64,000 nucleotides of DNA from positions 55,589 to 119,588 of the forward strand of contig JALCCT010000006.1 in NCBI GenBank assembly GCA_022640915.1, read 5' to 3'. Below, piece by piece: positions 37,455 through 48,261 of this stretch. The position numbers and the translations under genes are program-made. Positions within the stretch are counted from its first letter, which is position 1. Every line of letters starts with the position of its first letter. The notes under the pieces were generated by a model that saw only the letters and a program-made list of their open reading frames with translations, ran no database searches and was not told the DNA's origin. Origin of the DNA: Bifidobacterium sp. GTDB lineage: Bacteria; Actinomycetota; Actinomycetes; Actinomycetales; Bifidobacteriaceae.

Positions 37455-39635
37455 TTAGGCGTCGATGAAGCGTGCGTCATGCGCGTTCCTCTGTATGAAC
37501 AACCGTCTCGGTTCGACTTCGTCTCCCATCAGCATCGAGAAGGTTTCGTCGGCCTGCGCCGCATCCTCAATATGGATTTGCTTGAGGACCCGGTGCTCAG
37601 GATCCATGGTGGTTTCCCACAGCTCTTGGTAGCTCATCTCGCCCAAGCCCTTGTAACGCTGGATTCCTTCGCCCTTGGGCAACTGGCGGCCGGCGGCCTT
37701 GCCTTCCTCGAGCACACGGTCGCGTTCCTTGTCCGTATAGACGAAATCGTGCGCGCCTTTGGTCCATTTGAGTCGGTAGAGCGGCGGCATGGCGACATAC
37801 ACGTAGCCGGCGGTAATCATCGGGCGCATGTAACGGAAGAACAGCGTCAGGTTCAGCGTGGCGATATGGGCGCCGTCCACATCAGCGTCGGCCATGATGA
37901 TGACCTTGTGGTAGCGCACTTTGTTCAAATCGAATTCCTCTCCGTAGCCTCCTCCGACAGCGGTGATGAGTGATTCGATGGTTTCCGACTTCAGCATGCG
38001 GTCGAACGATGCACGCTCGGTGTTCAGGATCTTTCCGCGCAACGGCAAAATCGCCTGCGTTATCGGATTGCGGCCCTGGATTGCGGAGCCACCTGCGGAA
38101 TCACCCTCGACGATGAACAGCTCGCATTCCTCAGGGTTGCTCGACTGGCAGTCTTTGAGCTTGTCCGGCATGCCGGCCGTCTCGAAGATAGACTTGCGTC
38201 GAGTATTCTCGCGTGCCTTTTTGGCCGCAAGTCGGGCCCGAGAGGCTTCCATTGACTTCTGGATGATGTTCTTGGCGTCTCCCGGATGAGCGTCGAACCA
38301 GTCGCCAAGCCGTTCGGTCATCACACGCTGCACGAAGGTCTTCGCTTCGGAATTGCCCAGTTTGGTCTTGGTTTGGCCTTCGAACTGCGGGTTCGTGAGC
38401 TTGACGGAGACGACGGCGGTCAGGCCTTCGCGCACATCGTCGCCGGAGAGGTTCTCGTCCTTTTCCTTAAGAATGCCCTTGTCACGCGCATAGCGGTTCA
38501 CCAACGATGTCAGCGCCGCACGGAAGCCTTCCTCATGCGTGCCGCCTTCGGTGGTGGAGATGGTGTTGGCGAAGGTGTGTACAGCCTCGGAGTAGGCGGT
38601 GGTCCACTGCAAGGCGATTTCGGCGGAGATGCCGAGCTTCAGATCCTCGGCTTCCAGGTCGATCACGTCTTCTTCGATCGGCATGGCCTTGCGCGATTTG
38701 ACCAAATAGTCGACATAATCTCTGATGCCGTTCTTATATTGGTAGCTGATGGTCTGCTTCAGTTCTTCGAGGGCATTGTCACCGTCTCCGGCGACCTCAT
38801 CCGTATCGGCATGACGCAGGTCAGTCAGCGTGATTTTCAGACCCTTATTGAGGAACGCCATCTGCTGGAAGCGCGAACGCAGAGTTTCGAAGTCGTAGAC
38901 CGTGGTTTCGAAAATCGCCGGATCCGCCCAGAAAGTGACTGTCGTTCCGGTGCTTTCGCCTTCGGCCATCGGCTTGCCCTTGGCCAGTGGCGCGATAGCG
39001 TGTTGATCCTTGAAATTCTGATACCAATGGAAACCCTGCTGGCGTACTTCGACATTGATGCGGGTAGAAAGCGCATTGACCACGGAGATGCCCACGCCGT
39101 GCAAGCCTCCGGAAACCGCGTATCCGCCGCCGCCGAACTTGCCGCCGGCATGCAGTTTGGTCAATACAGTCTCCACACCAGAGACGCCTTCGCCGGGTAC
39201 TTCATCCACGGGAATACCACGGCCGTCGTCGGTGACGCTCACGCCGTTATCCGGCAGGATCGTTACTTCGATATGCGAGGCATACCCAGCCAGAGCCTCG
39301 TCAACCGAATTGTCGACAATCTCATAGACCAAATGATGCAGACCGCGCGGTCCAGTCGAGCCGATGTACATGCCTGGCCGAATACGCACGGCCTCCAAAC
39401 CTTCCAGCACGCGCAAGTCGCTGGCATCGTAATGCGCAGGAGCGAGCGAATCGTCAAGCTGACGGTTGTCAAGCTCGTCTTGCTCACCGGCAGCCCCGGC
39501 CTCATCGCCCGATTCTAAGCTACCTAACTCCGCAGCCGATTCGATGTCATTGTGTTCGATGTCGTTATCGTCGATATCACCTTGCTCGGTGGTATTGTCT
39601 GCCACAACGGTTCCTTCCTGCATTTTCATCCGCAC
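37455..39635 (-). CDS. gyrB: DNA gyrase subunit B
   Basis: LEAVRIRPGMYIGSTGPRGLHHLVYEIVDNSVDEALAGY; EGDSAGGSAIQGRNPITQAILPLRGKILNTE; MADADVDGAHI. Confidence 0.99.
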   Translation of the reverse strand: MRMKMQEGTVVADNTTEQGDIDDNDIEHNDIESAAELGSLESGDEAGAAGEQDELDNRQLDDSLAPAHYDASDLRVLEGLEAVRIRPGMYIGSTGPRGLHHLVYEIVDNSVDEALAGYASHIEVTILPDNGVSVTDDGRGIPVDEVPGEGVSGVETVLTKLHAGGKFGGGGYAVSGGLHGVGISVVNALSTRINVEVRQQGFHWYQNFKDQHAIAPLAKGKPMAEGESTGTTVTFWADPAIFETTVYDFETLRSRFQQMAFLNKGLKITLTDLRHADTDEVAGDGDNALEELKQTISYQYKNGIRDYVDYLVKSRKAMPIEEDVIDLEAEDLKLGISAEIALQWTTAYSEAVHTFANTISTTEGGTHEEGFRAALTSLVNRYARDKGILKEKDENLSGDDVREGLTAVVSVKLTNPQFEGQTKTKLGNSEAKTFVQRVMTERLGDWFDAHPGDAKNIIQKSMEASRARLAAKKARENTRRKSIFETAGMPDKLKDCQSSNPEECELFIVEGDSAGGSAIQGRNPITQAILPLRGKILNTERASFDRMLKSETIESLITAVGGGYGEEFDLNKVRYHKVIIMADADVDGAHIATLNLTLFFRYMRPMITAGYVYVAMPPLYRLKWTKGAHDFVYTDKERDRVLEEGKAAGRQLPKGEGIQRYKGLGEMSYQELWETTMDPEHRVLKQIHIEDAAQADETFSMLMGDEVEPRRLFIQRNAHDARFIDA

Positions 39636-39752
39636 GAGGGGTTCAGGTGCGGACGATACGCTCTAGAACGCAAATAATGGGGCCTTCTAGGCGTTTACAC
39701 ATACTGTACGATATTCTACTAGCGAATAGGGACTTTGCGGCCTATGCCAGCG

Positions 39753-40241
39753 CTAGCGCGAATAATGCCTTCCTGCTCCCATCCGACCTCGGCCAAACGA
39801 GTCTGCACGCGGCCCAGTGACGCGGATTTCGCGGATATCCAAGCCTTGTAGGCGCTTACGAATAGTTGCGCTCAATTGCGGCATGAGATATGTCAGCTGC
39901 GTAGCCCACACCGTTGATTCGGTGCGGATGGTTAATACGCCATCTTCGAAACCGACGACCTGCGAATGCTGAGCTACCGCTTGACCCACCACCTGGTCCC
40001 AGTGGTTGCGCAGCTGCGCGATCTTGAGGTTTGGCACCCAGCCGCCACGATCAGCCAGCACACTCAGCACTCCGGCAAGCCTGTCCGGATCACGACCAGG
40101 CTTACCGAAGCTTTCCCAAGCGTCTTGCTCGCGTTTCTTTCTATCGCGATACACCCCGGACTTTGCGGCAAAGCGATTGAACGTTTCGGCGGGGAGTTTG
40201 CGCTGGTCGAGATGCAAGGTCAGGACTATTGGCGGCGTCAT
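39753..40241 (-). CDS. DUF721 (DciA-like) protein
   Basis: WVPNLKIAQLRNHWDQVVGQAVAQHSQVVGFEDGVLTIRTESTVWATQLTYLMPQL; position next to recF. Confidence 0.9.
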   Translation of the reverse strand: MTPPIVLTLHLDQRKLPAETFNRFAAKSGVYRDRKKREQDAWESFGKPGRDPDRLAGVLSVLADRGGWVPNLKIAQLRNHWDQVVGQAVAQHSQVVGFEDGVLTIRTESTVWATQLTYLMPQLSATIRKRLQGLDIREIRVTGPRADSFGRGRMGAGRHYSR

Positions 40242-41569
40242 GCCCCAGCCTCGCCACGCATAGCCTGCAGCTGCGCAATAATCTGCGCGTCGCCGCCGCG
40301 CACTGATGCTTTAAGTTGAGACACATCGATGGTATTCGGGATGACGGCTTTGTCAGCATCAGCGAAGACTGGGATATCGCCGCGCGCGGCAACGGTGATG
40401 AACACCTGCTGCTGTGCGGCCGCAAAAGCAAGGATCTGTTGTCGTCTCGTCTCGTCAAGCTGGGCGAAGACATCGTCAAGAATCACGATAGGCGCCATGT
40501 CACTCTTTTTTTTCACGACCTCGAATAAGGCCATTTTAAGCGCCAGAGCTATTGTCCACATCTCACCGTTCGAAGCGAACTCACGCGCAGGCATGCCCTC
40601 CAGTTCAAGGCTCATGTCGTCACGATGTGGCCCGATGAGATTTTGCCCGCGCGCAATTTCACCCGGATAAATACGCTGAAAATGTCTGCTAATTGCCGCT
40701 TTGGAAGCATCGTTGACACCGGCGAACACCTCGCCGAATGACGGCTCGTAAGCGAGCTGAACGGCATGCGAAACCCGGCCGGATTGGGCCGCCTGCACGG
40801 TTGGATCAGTAATTGCAGTGTTGCTAAGCGCAACGTCGGTAGGCTCAGCACCGGCAAGCGCATCGTAAATCACGGATAACGGCTCGCGCAACGCATTGAC
40901 GATACGCTGGCGATCCATGGTCAGGGCAATGCCCGCCTCAATGAACTGCCCAGTCCAGATTTCCAGACCGCTTAAGGTTGCGCTTGCGTCGCCTTCAGAT
41001 CGTTCAAGCTGCTTGAGCAGGGCAGCACGTTGTTTGGCTATCCGGGTACAGGTTTGCAGGCGGGCTATGTAGCCTGGTATGAGTAACGCTCCGGCCTGGT
41101 CTAGGAAATGCCGCCGCAGGGCCGGGTCAGCAGTAACCAGCCGTTGATCTTCTGGAGTGAAGGAAACACTGGGAATCCGGCCGACGATATCACGCAGATA
41201 CAACGCTGGCCCGCCGTTGATTCTGGCTCGGTTCGCTCCGCGCGCCGCAATGGTCGCCTCATAGGTCTCGACACGCTGCGCTCGAGAACGTTCGCCCCCG
41301 ACCGACTCTAGGGAGTTGTCCAGGCTCTCTCCGATAGCCATCGCACTGACATTCGCCCTGATCGTCGCCGCCGTGGCCCCGCGCTCAACCAACGGCAGTG
41401 AGCTTGCCGTCCGATGGCTCGAACCGGTCGAGAGCACTTCGATGGCTTCAACGATATTCGTCTTGCCTAGCCCATTTGCGCCGCGCAGGATGTTGATACC
41501 CGGCGTGAAATCGACGACACAATGCTCCCACGATCGGAAATGATCCAACGCAAGTCGGCTGATGTACAC
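40238..41569 (-). CDS. recF: DNA replication and repair protein RecF
   Basis: MYISRLALDHFRSWEHCVVDFTPGINILRGANGLGKTNIVEAIEVL; ILDDVFAQLDETRR. Confidence 0.98.
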   Translation of the reverse strand: MYISRLALDHFRSWEHCVVDFTPGINILRGANGLGKTNIVEAIEVLSTGSSHRTASSLPLVERGATAATIRANVSAMAIGESLDNSLESVGGERSRAQRVETYEATIAARGANRARINGGPALYLRDIVGRIPSVSFTPEDQRLVTADPALRRHFLDQAGALLIPGYIARLQTCTRIAKQRAALLKQLERSEGDASATLSGLEIWTGQFIEAGIALTMDRQRIVNALREPLSVIYDALAGAEPTDVALSNTAITDPTVQAAQSGRVSHAVQLAYEPSFGEVFAGVNDASKAAISRHFQRIYPGEIARGQNLIGPHRDDMSLELEGMPAREFASNGEMWTIALALKMALFEVVKKKSDMAPIVILDDVFAQLDETRRQQILAFAAAQQQVFITVAARGDIPVFADADKAVIPNTIDVSQLKASVRGGDAQIIAQLQAMRGEAGA

Positions 41570-41665
41570 GGCACTCTTTCTTGACTGGGCAGGGACGGTG
41601 GACTCAATTACGGATGAAACCGCAGTAGGTCAGTGCATTGATTATTCGATGCAGCAGCGGGTTGT

Positions 41666-42790
41666 TTAGTTGTTGTACCGCATCGGTACCAGCAGGTAAC
41701 GGTAATCCATCGATTCGTCACCATCCGCTTCCTGTTGACCGTTGAATTCGACCGGCTTGACCGCTGTCGTCATTTTCATGCGTACAAAAGGTTCGGTGAT
41801 TGCGCTCAGTCCTTCGATAAGGTAGGCCGGATTGAAGGCTACGGTGATGTCTTCGCCATCTAAATCGACATCGAGAATTTCCCGTGCCTGTGATTCGTCG
41901 ACGGATCCGGCGCTGAGCAGCAATTCTTGGCCGTTGAATTCCATGCGAATCGGGGCGTTGCGCTCGGCCACCAGCGAAACACGCTTGATTGCACCGATTA
42001 ACACCTGCTTATCGATGACAACTTGCGTGGGGTATTCGTCGGCGAACAGTCGATCGATCGCCGGGAATTCGCCGTCGATCAGCTGTGAAGTCGAGACCCG
42101 TCCGGCGTTCTCGAAGCCGAGCAGCGACGGATTGTCCGCGTCAAAATCGATGACAACGTTTTGATGCTCGTCCAGCGCACGCGCCACATCACGCAGCAAC
42201 GAACCACGCACCAACGTGACGGTTTGCGTATCGACGTTCTGCGGTGTCCATGAGAATGTGGAGCGTGACAGACGGAAGCGATCGGTTGATGTCATCACGA
42301 CTTTGCTGCCTTCGAACTGGACTCGCACGCCAGTGAGTACCGGGCGATTTTCCTCGCGGGAAACGGCCACGCCAGCCTGAGTCACAGCTTGTACGAAGGT
42401 CGGCGCATCTACTTGCCCGAGAGCGGGAGGGACAGAAGGCAAGTCGGGGTATTCGCTCAACGGCATGAGCTGCAACGTGAATGTCGATTTGCCGGAGGTG
42501 ATAGTCAACGAGGAATCAGAGGATACTAGCTGTGTTTTTTCCGCAGGCAACGATTTAGTGATGTCGGCAAGCAGTTTGCCCACGACAAGTACGCTTCCGG
42601 GTTCCTCGATACCAGCTTCGATATGATGACGTGCGGATATCTCGTAGTTGAATGCGCACAGCTGCAAGGTTCCATCGATGGCTTCAAGGCGAACGCCTGA
42701 AAGGATAGGCTGGGCTGGTCGGGCGTCAATGACGCGTGTTGTCCAAGCTACGGCGTCCGCAAGGGCTGCGGAATCTATCTCAACCTTCAT
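41666..42790 (-). CDS. dnaN: DNA polymerase III beta subunit (sliding clamp)
   Basis: MKVEIDSAALADAVAWTTRVIDARPAQPILSGVRLEA; ends YRYLLVPMRYNN. Confidence 0.98.
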   Translation of the reverse strand: MKVEIDSAALADAVAWTTRVIDARPAQPILSGVRLEAIDGTLQLCAFNYEISARHHIEAGIEEPGSVLVVGKLLADITKSLPAEKTQLVSSDSSLTITSGKSTFTLQLMPLSEYPDLPSVPPALGQVDAPTFVQAVTQAGVAVSREENRPVLTGVRVQFEGSKVVMTSTDRFRLSRSTFSWTPQNVDTQTVTLVRGSLLRDVARALDEHQNVVIDFDADNPSLLGFENAGRVSTSQLIDGEFPAIDRLFADEYPTQVVIDKQVLIGAIKRVSLVAERNAPIRMEFNGQELLLSAGSVDESQAREILDVDLDGEDITVAFNPAYLIEGLSAITEPFVRMKMTTAVKPVEFNGQQEADGDESMDYRYLLVPMRYNN

Positions 42791-42939
42791 GGTGTGTGTT
42801 CCTCGGTTCGTAAGTACAGGCTCATAACAGGTTCTGTGGTTATTCTAGCGGCTCTTATGCCACGGTGCGATGCTTAGCTGTGGTCGGACGTTATTGTTCT
42901 GATGATGAACGTAAGAGATATCAAGTAGTCGTCATAATA

Positions 42940-43190
42940 AGGCCTGTGGATAGTGTGGATAAGTGCGTTTAGCCCCACTGCGAGCTGGCGGGGAAGGTTT
43001 TGTCTTGTTGTGGATAACTTTTGGATTACCTGTGGATAACTTGCCGACTTATCCACAGCAGGGGCTTCGAATTTATGTTATCCACATTTTCGTTCAGGCT
43101 ATCCACGAGTTCTCCACCATGAAGAACCCCTCTATCCACGACTTAGTCGCAGGTTTTACGCACATTTGTGCATAACGATGTGGATAACTT
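42940..43190. other. oriC: oriC, dnaA-dnaN part: DnaA-box cluster
   Basis: Perfect TTATCCACA/TGTGGATAA boxes at 42954-42962, 43009-43017, 43031-43039, 43049-43057, 43078-43086, 43179-43187, plus degenerate CTATCCACG boxes. Confidence 0.93.
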
Positions 43191-43399
43191 TGTTTGTAGA
43201 AAATCGTAGAGCCGGTGTGTCGGGAAGTCGAATATTGGATTGCTGACAACGTGCTGTGGGTGCCGTTCTGCTGAATTTGGCACCTCAGGTAACTGGAAAA
43301 GCCGTAGAGAAACGGGTGCGGTACCGTGGTGTCGCAGATAACGCCAACCACAGCTGCAACAAGCATTAATAATCCGGAGAAGCTGCGCCTGAGTGCGTC

Positions 43400-45001
43400 T
43401 CAGTCGCTGGGGCGTTGTTTGAGGCGTACGGTGAGTTCCATTACGTAGTTATATATTTCTTGCTTTTCCTGCATTTCGTCGGAGATACGGGTGTAGGCGT
43501 GCATGACGGTGGTGTGGTCGCGTCCGCCGAAGACCTCACCGATGTCGACTAGACTCATGCTGGTCATTTCCCGCGTCAGGTACATGGCGACCTGCCGGGC
43601 CAAAGCAACGTTCTTGGTGCGCGCGCGGCCAACTAAGTCGTCGAAAGTCAAATGGAAATACTTGGCCACTTGCCCGATGATGTCAGTGGGTTTGATCTCC
43701 ACATCGGAGGTGAAGAAATCCTGCAGCGTCTGTTCGGCAAGCGCGCGCGATACCGGCTGATTGCTCAACGAGGCGACTGCAGTGACGCGGGTGAGCGCGC
43801 CTTCGAGCTCGCGGATGTTTTCGGTAAAACGTTCTGCAATGAGGTCGAGAACGTCGTTGGGGATGTTAGAACGGCTCATCGTGGCCATCATCCGTAAGAT
43901 AGCAATGCGGGTTTCTAGATCCGGCGGCTTCACATCGACGGTGAGGCCTGATTCGAAGCGGGAGATAAGCCGTGCCTCGAATCCCTTGAGATTCTTTGGC
44001 GCCACGTCGGAGGCGATGACAATACGCTTGTTCGCCTGGTACAGCGCATTGAAGGTATGGAAAAACTGCTCGAGCGTGGCTTCTTTGCCGCCGAGGAACT
44101 GGATATCGTCGATGAGCAGTACATCGACCTCCCGGTAACGTTTGTTGAAATCGGCTATCTGACCTTGGGCTTGGTTGGGAGTCTGTAGCGCCTCGATAAA
44201 TTCATTGGTGAATTCCTCGCTGGTGACATAGCGGACTTTCACCGAATCGTCCTTAACGAGCGCGTAATTCCCGATCGCGTTGAGTAAATGGGTTTTGCCT
44301 AGCCCTGAACCGCCGTATATACACAACGGATTGAAGTCGCGGCCTGAGCCTTCGGCAACAGCCAGCGCGACTGTACGCGCGAAGCGGTTCGAATCCCCTG
44401 GCACGAAAGTGTCGAACGTGGCGTTCTTGTTGAGATGGGTCAACGGATCCAGCAGTGCCTTGTTCTGTTCGACTGGGTAAGCGCGCTCTTCCGCCATTTC
44501 GGGCATCGGCTGCACAGGCTGCGGGAGTGCGTTAGATGAGGCGGTGTTTTGTGCACGAGGAGAGGCGAACTCGGGCTGGGATGCCTGTAGTTGTGGTTTC
44601 GAAACCACATTGACTGCGGTTTCCTCAGCGATAAATTGTGAGGATTGCAGGTGTTGCGGTTGAGAATGATCCGATTGCTGCTCGTATGAATTCGTGGGCG
44701 TCGTCGGTTCACGCATCGGCATGGTAGCAGGCACGATCTTGAACGCCGGAAACATATCCTGCCCGGACGCCATGCGCAAGGCCGCAAGTAGTGGTTCGTT
44801 CAGTTCATTTTGCAAAGCCTGTTGGGTGGAGGAGCTGACGACACACAACACAATCGTCGGGCCGTATACGGCCTCAGGGGTTACGCCCTCCAGCCAGCCT
44901 TTGGCGCGCGGAGTGAGCGAGGGGCTGTGCTGGAGAACGGCTAATGTGGCAGACCACAGCCGGGTGGCCTGTTCGGACGGATCGATATGCTCGTCTGTCA
45001 T
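43400..45001 (-). CDS. dnaA: Chromosomal replication initiator protein DnaA
   Basis: [25 protein letters not shown] Walker [14 protein letters not shown] Walker [47 protein letters not shown] signature. Confidence 0.99.
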   Translation of the reverse strand: MTDEHIDPSEQATRLWSATLAVLQHSPSLTPRAKGWLEGVTPEAVYGPTIVLCVVSSSTQQALQNELNEPLLAALRMASGQDMFPAFKIVPATMPMREPTTPTNSYEQQSDHSQPQHLQSSQFIAEETAVNVVSKPQLQASQPEFASPRAQNTASSNALPQPVQPMPEMAEERAYPVEQNKALLDPLTHLNKNATFDTFVPGDSNRFARTVALAVAEGSGRDFNPLCIYGGSGLGKTHLLNAIGNYALVKDDSVKVRYVTSEEFTNEFIEALQTPNQAQGQIADFNKRYREVDVLLIDDIQFLGGKEATLEQFFHTFNALYQANKRIVIASDVAPKNLKGFEARLISRFESGLTVDVKPPDLETRIAILRMMATMSRSNIPNDVLDLIAERFTENIRELEGALTRVTAVASLSNQPVSRALAEQTLQDFFTSDVEIKPTDIIGQVAKYFHLTFDDLVGRARTKNVALARQVAMYLTREMTSMSLVDIGEVFGGRDHTTVMHAYTRISDEMQEKQEIYNYVMELTVRLKQRPSD

Positions 45002-45114
45002 AGCCCCCCTCTTCCCTGTCGAACCTAGTAATTCCTACCATGCGTGTGGCGAACGCCATCTCATGCGTGGTCATGTACAAAGTCAATACAGACGACATGT
45101 TTACTCCAAATCGT

Positions 45115-45190
45115 GGAAGTTATCCACAGCCTTGCGTGTTGCAATCGCTCAATTGTGAATAACATCGCTGTTATTTGTGGATAAGTCTCA
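45115..45190. other. oriC: oriC, rpmH-dnaA part: DnaA boxes
   Basis: Perfect DnaA boxes at 45120-45128 and 45176-45184, with AT-rich catatattatg next to the latter. Confidence 0.85.
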
Positions 45191-45376
45191 TATATTATGC
45201 ACCGCGTATTGGCCTGAATTTCAACGGTTTGCGACTTCCGGAGTGGCGACGTTCAGCATTCGCGATGTGAAAAAACCGCTGTGTTTTTTGACTCTAGGCT
45301 AGTGTGAGAGTACGTTAGTAGAGCTTGACTCATGAGGAGCCATACTTTTGCATGGCTGAAAACCGGGAGCTTACCT

Positions 45377-45511
45377 ATGAAGAGGACATTCCAACCGAAT
45401 AACCGTCGTCGCCACATGAAGCACGGATTCCGTGTGCGCATGCGGACCCGTTCAGGCCGCGCGCTGATCAACCGTCGCCGTGGCAAGGGCCGCAAGTCCC
45501 TGTCCGCTTGA
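45377..45511 (+). CDS. rpmH: 50S ribosomal protein L34
   Basis: [44 protein letters not shown] (44 aa); not in the supplied ORF track because it is short. Confidence 0.99.
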   Translation: MKRTFQPNNRRRHMKHGFRVRMRTRSGRALINRRRGKGRKSLSA

Positions 45512-45915
45512 GGTTTAACGGCGTAGTGGACGTGGAACGGCTGCAGAGTCACCGTGATTTCGTCGCCGTGCTGAAGAGTCGTCGAAAAGTTGTCGCGAAG
45601 GATATCGTCGTGCATTACCTAATGCGCGGCGATACAGTATTTCCAACGAATATTGTCGGATTACCGAGCCGACGATTGGGGCTGGCAGTCTCGAAAGCGG
45701 TAGGTAATGCGGTCGCGCGTAATGGCGTGAAGCGACGGTTCCGTGTTTTGGCGCGGGCGCATGAGGCAGTGTTGCCCGCTGATTGCGATATTGTCATGCG
45801 GGCGAAACCAGGTGCGGCTTCAGCATCATTCCAATCCTTGGATATGCAGGTGTCGGAGCTGTTTCGTGATGTCCGCGCGAAGGCGCCGGTTGCGAACGCA
45901 GGGAATCGATCATGA
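45508..45915 (+). CDS. rnpA: Ribonuclease P protein component
   Basis: [24 protein letters not shown] signature; TTG start overlapping rpmH stop. Confidence 0.96.
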   Translation: MRFNGVVDVERLQSHRDFVAVLKSRRKVVAKDIVVHYLMRGDTVFPTNIVGLPSRRLGLAVSKAVGNAVARNGVKRRFRVLARAHEAVLPADCDIVMRAKPGAASASFQSLDMQVSELFRDVRAKAPVANAGNRS

Positions 45916-46211
45916 CCAGTTGTTCGGCGCAGGCCTTCTTGAGTGTTATTCGGTGGTATCAGCGACAGATTTCTCCGAACACACCGCCGCACTGCCGGTA
46001 TTACCCGACCTGTTCTACATACGCATATCAGGCTATTGACCGGTATGGCGCATTGCGTGGCGGGCTGCTTGCGACACTACGATTGCTGCGTTGCCGCCCA
46101 TGGAGCCGTGGCGGAATTGATGATGTTCCGCAGCATTACTCGGTGTTTTATCGATTTTCGTGGTCCAAAGCTCATGAAGAGCCGCGTCTGACGCCACTGG
46201 CTAACGAATAA
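45912..46211 (+). CDS. yidD: Membrane protein insertion efficiency factor YidD
   Basis: [61 protein letters not shown]. Confidence 0.97.
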   Translation: MTSCSAQAFLSVIRWYQRQISPNTPPHCRYYPTCSTYAYQAIDRYGALRGGLLATLRLLRCRPWSRGGIDDVPQHYSVFYRFSWSKAHEEPRLTPLANE

Positions 46212-46227
46212 AGGAGACGGCCATATC

Positions 46228-47244
46228 ATGTTTAGTCCCATGAATTCAGATAAATTTCTTTTAGACAGCGGTTTTTTTGGCTGGCTGTACAAGATCCTGA
46301 CCCCTGTTGAATGGCTCATGACGCAGATCATGGTGTTGTTCCATAAGCTGCTTGTGCTGATTGGTATGCCGGCTGAGGGTGTCTCATGGATTCTGGCCAT
46401 TGTTTTTCTGGTATTGGTAGTGCATGCCTGTATTCTGCCGATTTTCGTGCGGCAGATGCAATCGATGCGTAAGATGCAGGCACTGCAACCTAAGATGCAG
46501 CATATCCAAAACAAATACAAGGGCAAGAAAGACGCGGCGAGCCGCGAGGCCATGAGCCGCGAGATGACTAAACTTTACCAGGACAACGGCGCTAATCCGG
46601 CTGGATCCTGCCTGCCAATGCTCATCCAGGGCCCGGTCTTCATGTGCATGTTTTACACTCTCTCGGCGATCCCTTACATCGCTAGCGGTATACGGAAACC
46701 GCTTGGAGCTTTTACCAAAGAAATTGCGGGCAATTTCTCCAACACAAGTTTTCTTGGCGTCAAAATCACAACGACCTTCGGATTAGCTGATACCTCAGGG
46801 AAAATCGTTATCGGTATTTTCGTTGCGCTGATGTGCGCGGCGATGTGGTTCATGCAGTTCAACAATATGCGAAAGAATCTGCCCCGCGCCCAGATGGAGG
46901 GTTCGCAGTACAAGATGCAGCAGGGTATGACCTGGATCTTCCCGATCATGTATATTTTCTCCGGCGTGACCATGCCTTTCGCCGTCCTGATTTATTGGCT
47001 GACCAACAATATCGCTAACATGGTTCGCTCAATGTGGCAGGTCTACACCTTCCCGACTCCGGGATCTCCTGCGGCCGAGGAGAAGGAGGTGCGCGATCAT
47101 GAGCATGAGAATGTCCGCCGAAAGCGCGTCGGACAGATCTCTCTTGAAGAGGAGGAGCTGGAACGGGCGAAAGAGGTTGCAGAACAACGCGAAGGTCAAG
47201 GATTCCAAAGGCAGCAGCCAAAACGAAAGGGACGCAAGAAGTAA
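46228..47244 (+). CDS. yidC: Membrane protein insertase YidC
   Basis: 60KD inner-membrane protein family; QPKMQHIQNKYKGKKDAASREAMSREMTKLYQDNGANPAGSCLPMLIQGPVF. Confidence 0.97.
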   Translation: MFSPMNSDKFLLDSGFFGWLYKILTPVEWLMTQIMVLFHKLLVLIGMPAEGVSWILAIVFLVLVVHACILPIFVRQMQSMRKMQALQPKMQHIQNKYKGKKDAASREAMSREMTKLYQDNGANPAGSCLPMLIQGPVFMCMFYTLSAIPYIASGIRKPLGAFTKEIAGNFSNTSFLGVKITTTFGLADTSGKIVIGIFVALMCAAMWFMQFNNMRKNLPRAQMEGSQYKMQQGMTWIFPIMYIFSGVTMPFAVLIYWLTNNIANMVRSMWQVYTFPTPGSPAAEEKEVRDHEHENVRRKRVGQISLEEEELERAKEVAEQREGQGFQRQQPKRKGRKK

Positions 47245-47364
47245 GTAGACGCCATGAGGTGTTGCTTCATGGGTGACGGACGGCTGCTTGTCTTATCAGC
47301 TACACGTCCACGATCGCGTAGTTTGCGATTGAGTTTCGTGTCGCTACTGTAGTTATGATTGCAA

Positions 47365-47380
47365 TGTTTCACGTGAAATA
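47365..47380. promoter_or_regulatory. parS: parS site
   Basis: TGTTTCACGTGAAATA (15/16 match to TGTTTCACGTGAAACA). Confidence 0.9.
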
Positions 47381-47511
47381 CGCAGGCGAATTCATGCTGT
47401 ATTCCTCACATGGCATCGAACGAGATAACCGGACGAAATTGCAAAGATCCGGCCGCGTGTATGAATAAGACTGTTAGACTTTGTAAACCAAGGAACGGCG
47501 TAAAGGAGTTC

Positions 47512-48261
47512 ATGATGGCTCAGGAAGAACCTAAGACGATCGAACAGCTCAATGAAGAAGCTGATATCGCAGCCGATTATTTGGAGGGACTGCTAGATAT
47601 CGCTGATTATGACGGCGACATCGAGTTGGGGGTGCGCAATAATCGGGCGACTCTTCAGATCGTTGCGGATGATGACACTGATATTAAGCATCTGATTGGT
47701 CGTAACGGTGAAGTCGTGGATGCCCTGCAGCAGTTGACGCGACTTGCTGTGCAGCAAAAGACAGGAGATCGTTCGCATCTCATTCTCGATGTCGATGGGT
47801 ATTTGAAACGCAAGCGGAAGCATTTGCAGGATATAGCGTTTGACGCTATTGACGAAGCACGGGAAACCGGTGAGCCGGTCGATTTGAAGCCGATGAATTC
47901 CTTCGAGCGTAAAGTGGTTCACGATCTTGTTCGTGACGAGGGTTTGAAATCACGTTCTCATGGCGAAGAACCGCATCGATATGTCAGTATTTTTGTTAAA
48001 GCCGGGGCGCAGGATGCGCTCACAGATGATGATAGTGTTGGCGTCGATGAAAGTAATGACGATATTTCCGGCGGAGAAATTGCTGAGATTCAGACCAATA
48101 ATTCTGCAGCTGGTCGCAACGACGTCGTTGATGACGTACTCGTTAATGATGATGTCGATGATGACAGTGAGATTGATGATGATCCTGTAGTTTCCGATGA
48201 AGGCGAGATTGGCGATGGTTTAGATTCCGACATGGAACACGCCGCTAATGATGTCGAATAG
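47512..48261 (+). CDS. Jag/KhpB-type KH-R3H RNA-binding protein with acidic C-terminal tail
   Basis: KH region LIGRNGEVVDALQQLTRLAVQQ, R3H region NSFERKVVHDLVRDEGLKSRSHGEEPHRYVSI; SD AAAGGAG before ATG 47512. Confidence 0.93.
   Translation: MMAQEEPKTIEQLNEEADIAADYLEGLLDIADYDGDIELGVRNNRATLQIVADDDTDIKHLIGRNGEVVDALQQLTRLAVQQKTGDRSHLILDVDGYLKRKRKHLQDIAFDAIDEARETGEPVDLKPMNSFERKVVHDLVRDEGLKSRSHGEEPHRYVSIFVKAGAQDALTDDDSVGVDESNDDISGGEIAEIQTNNSAAGRNDVVDDVLVNDDVDDDSEIDDDPVVSDEGEIGDGLDSDMEHAANDVE

Noticed and set aside
38286-39518. 410-aa plus-strand ORF antisense to gyrB
   Set aside because: Same artefact; composition is typical of antisense translation.
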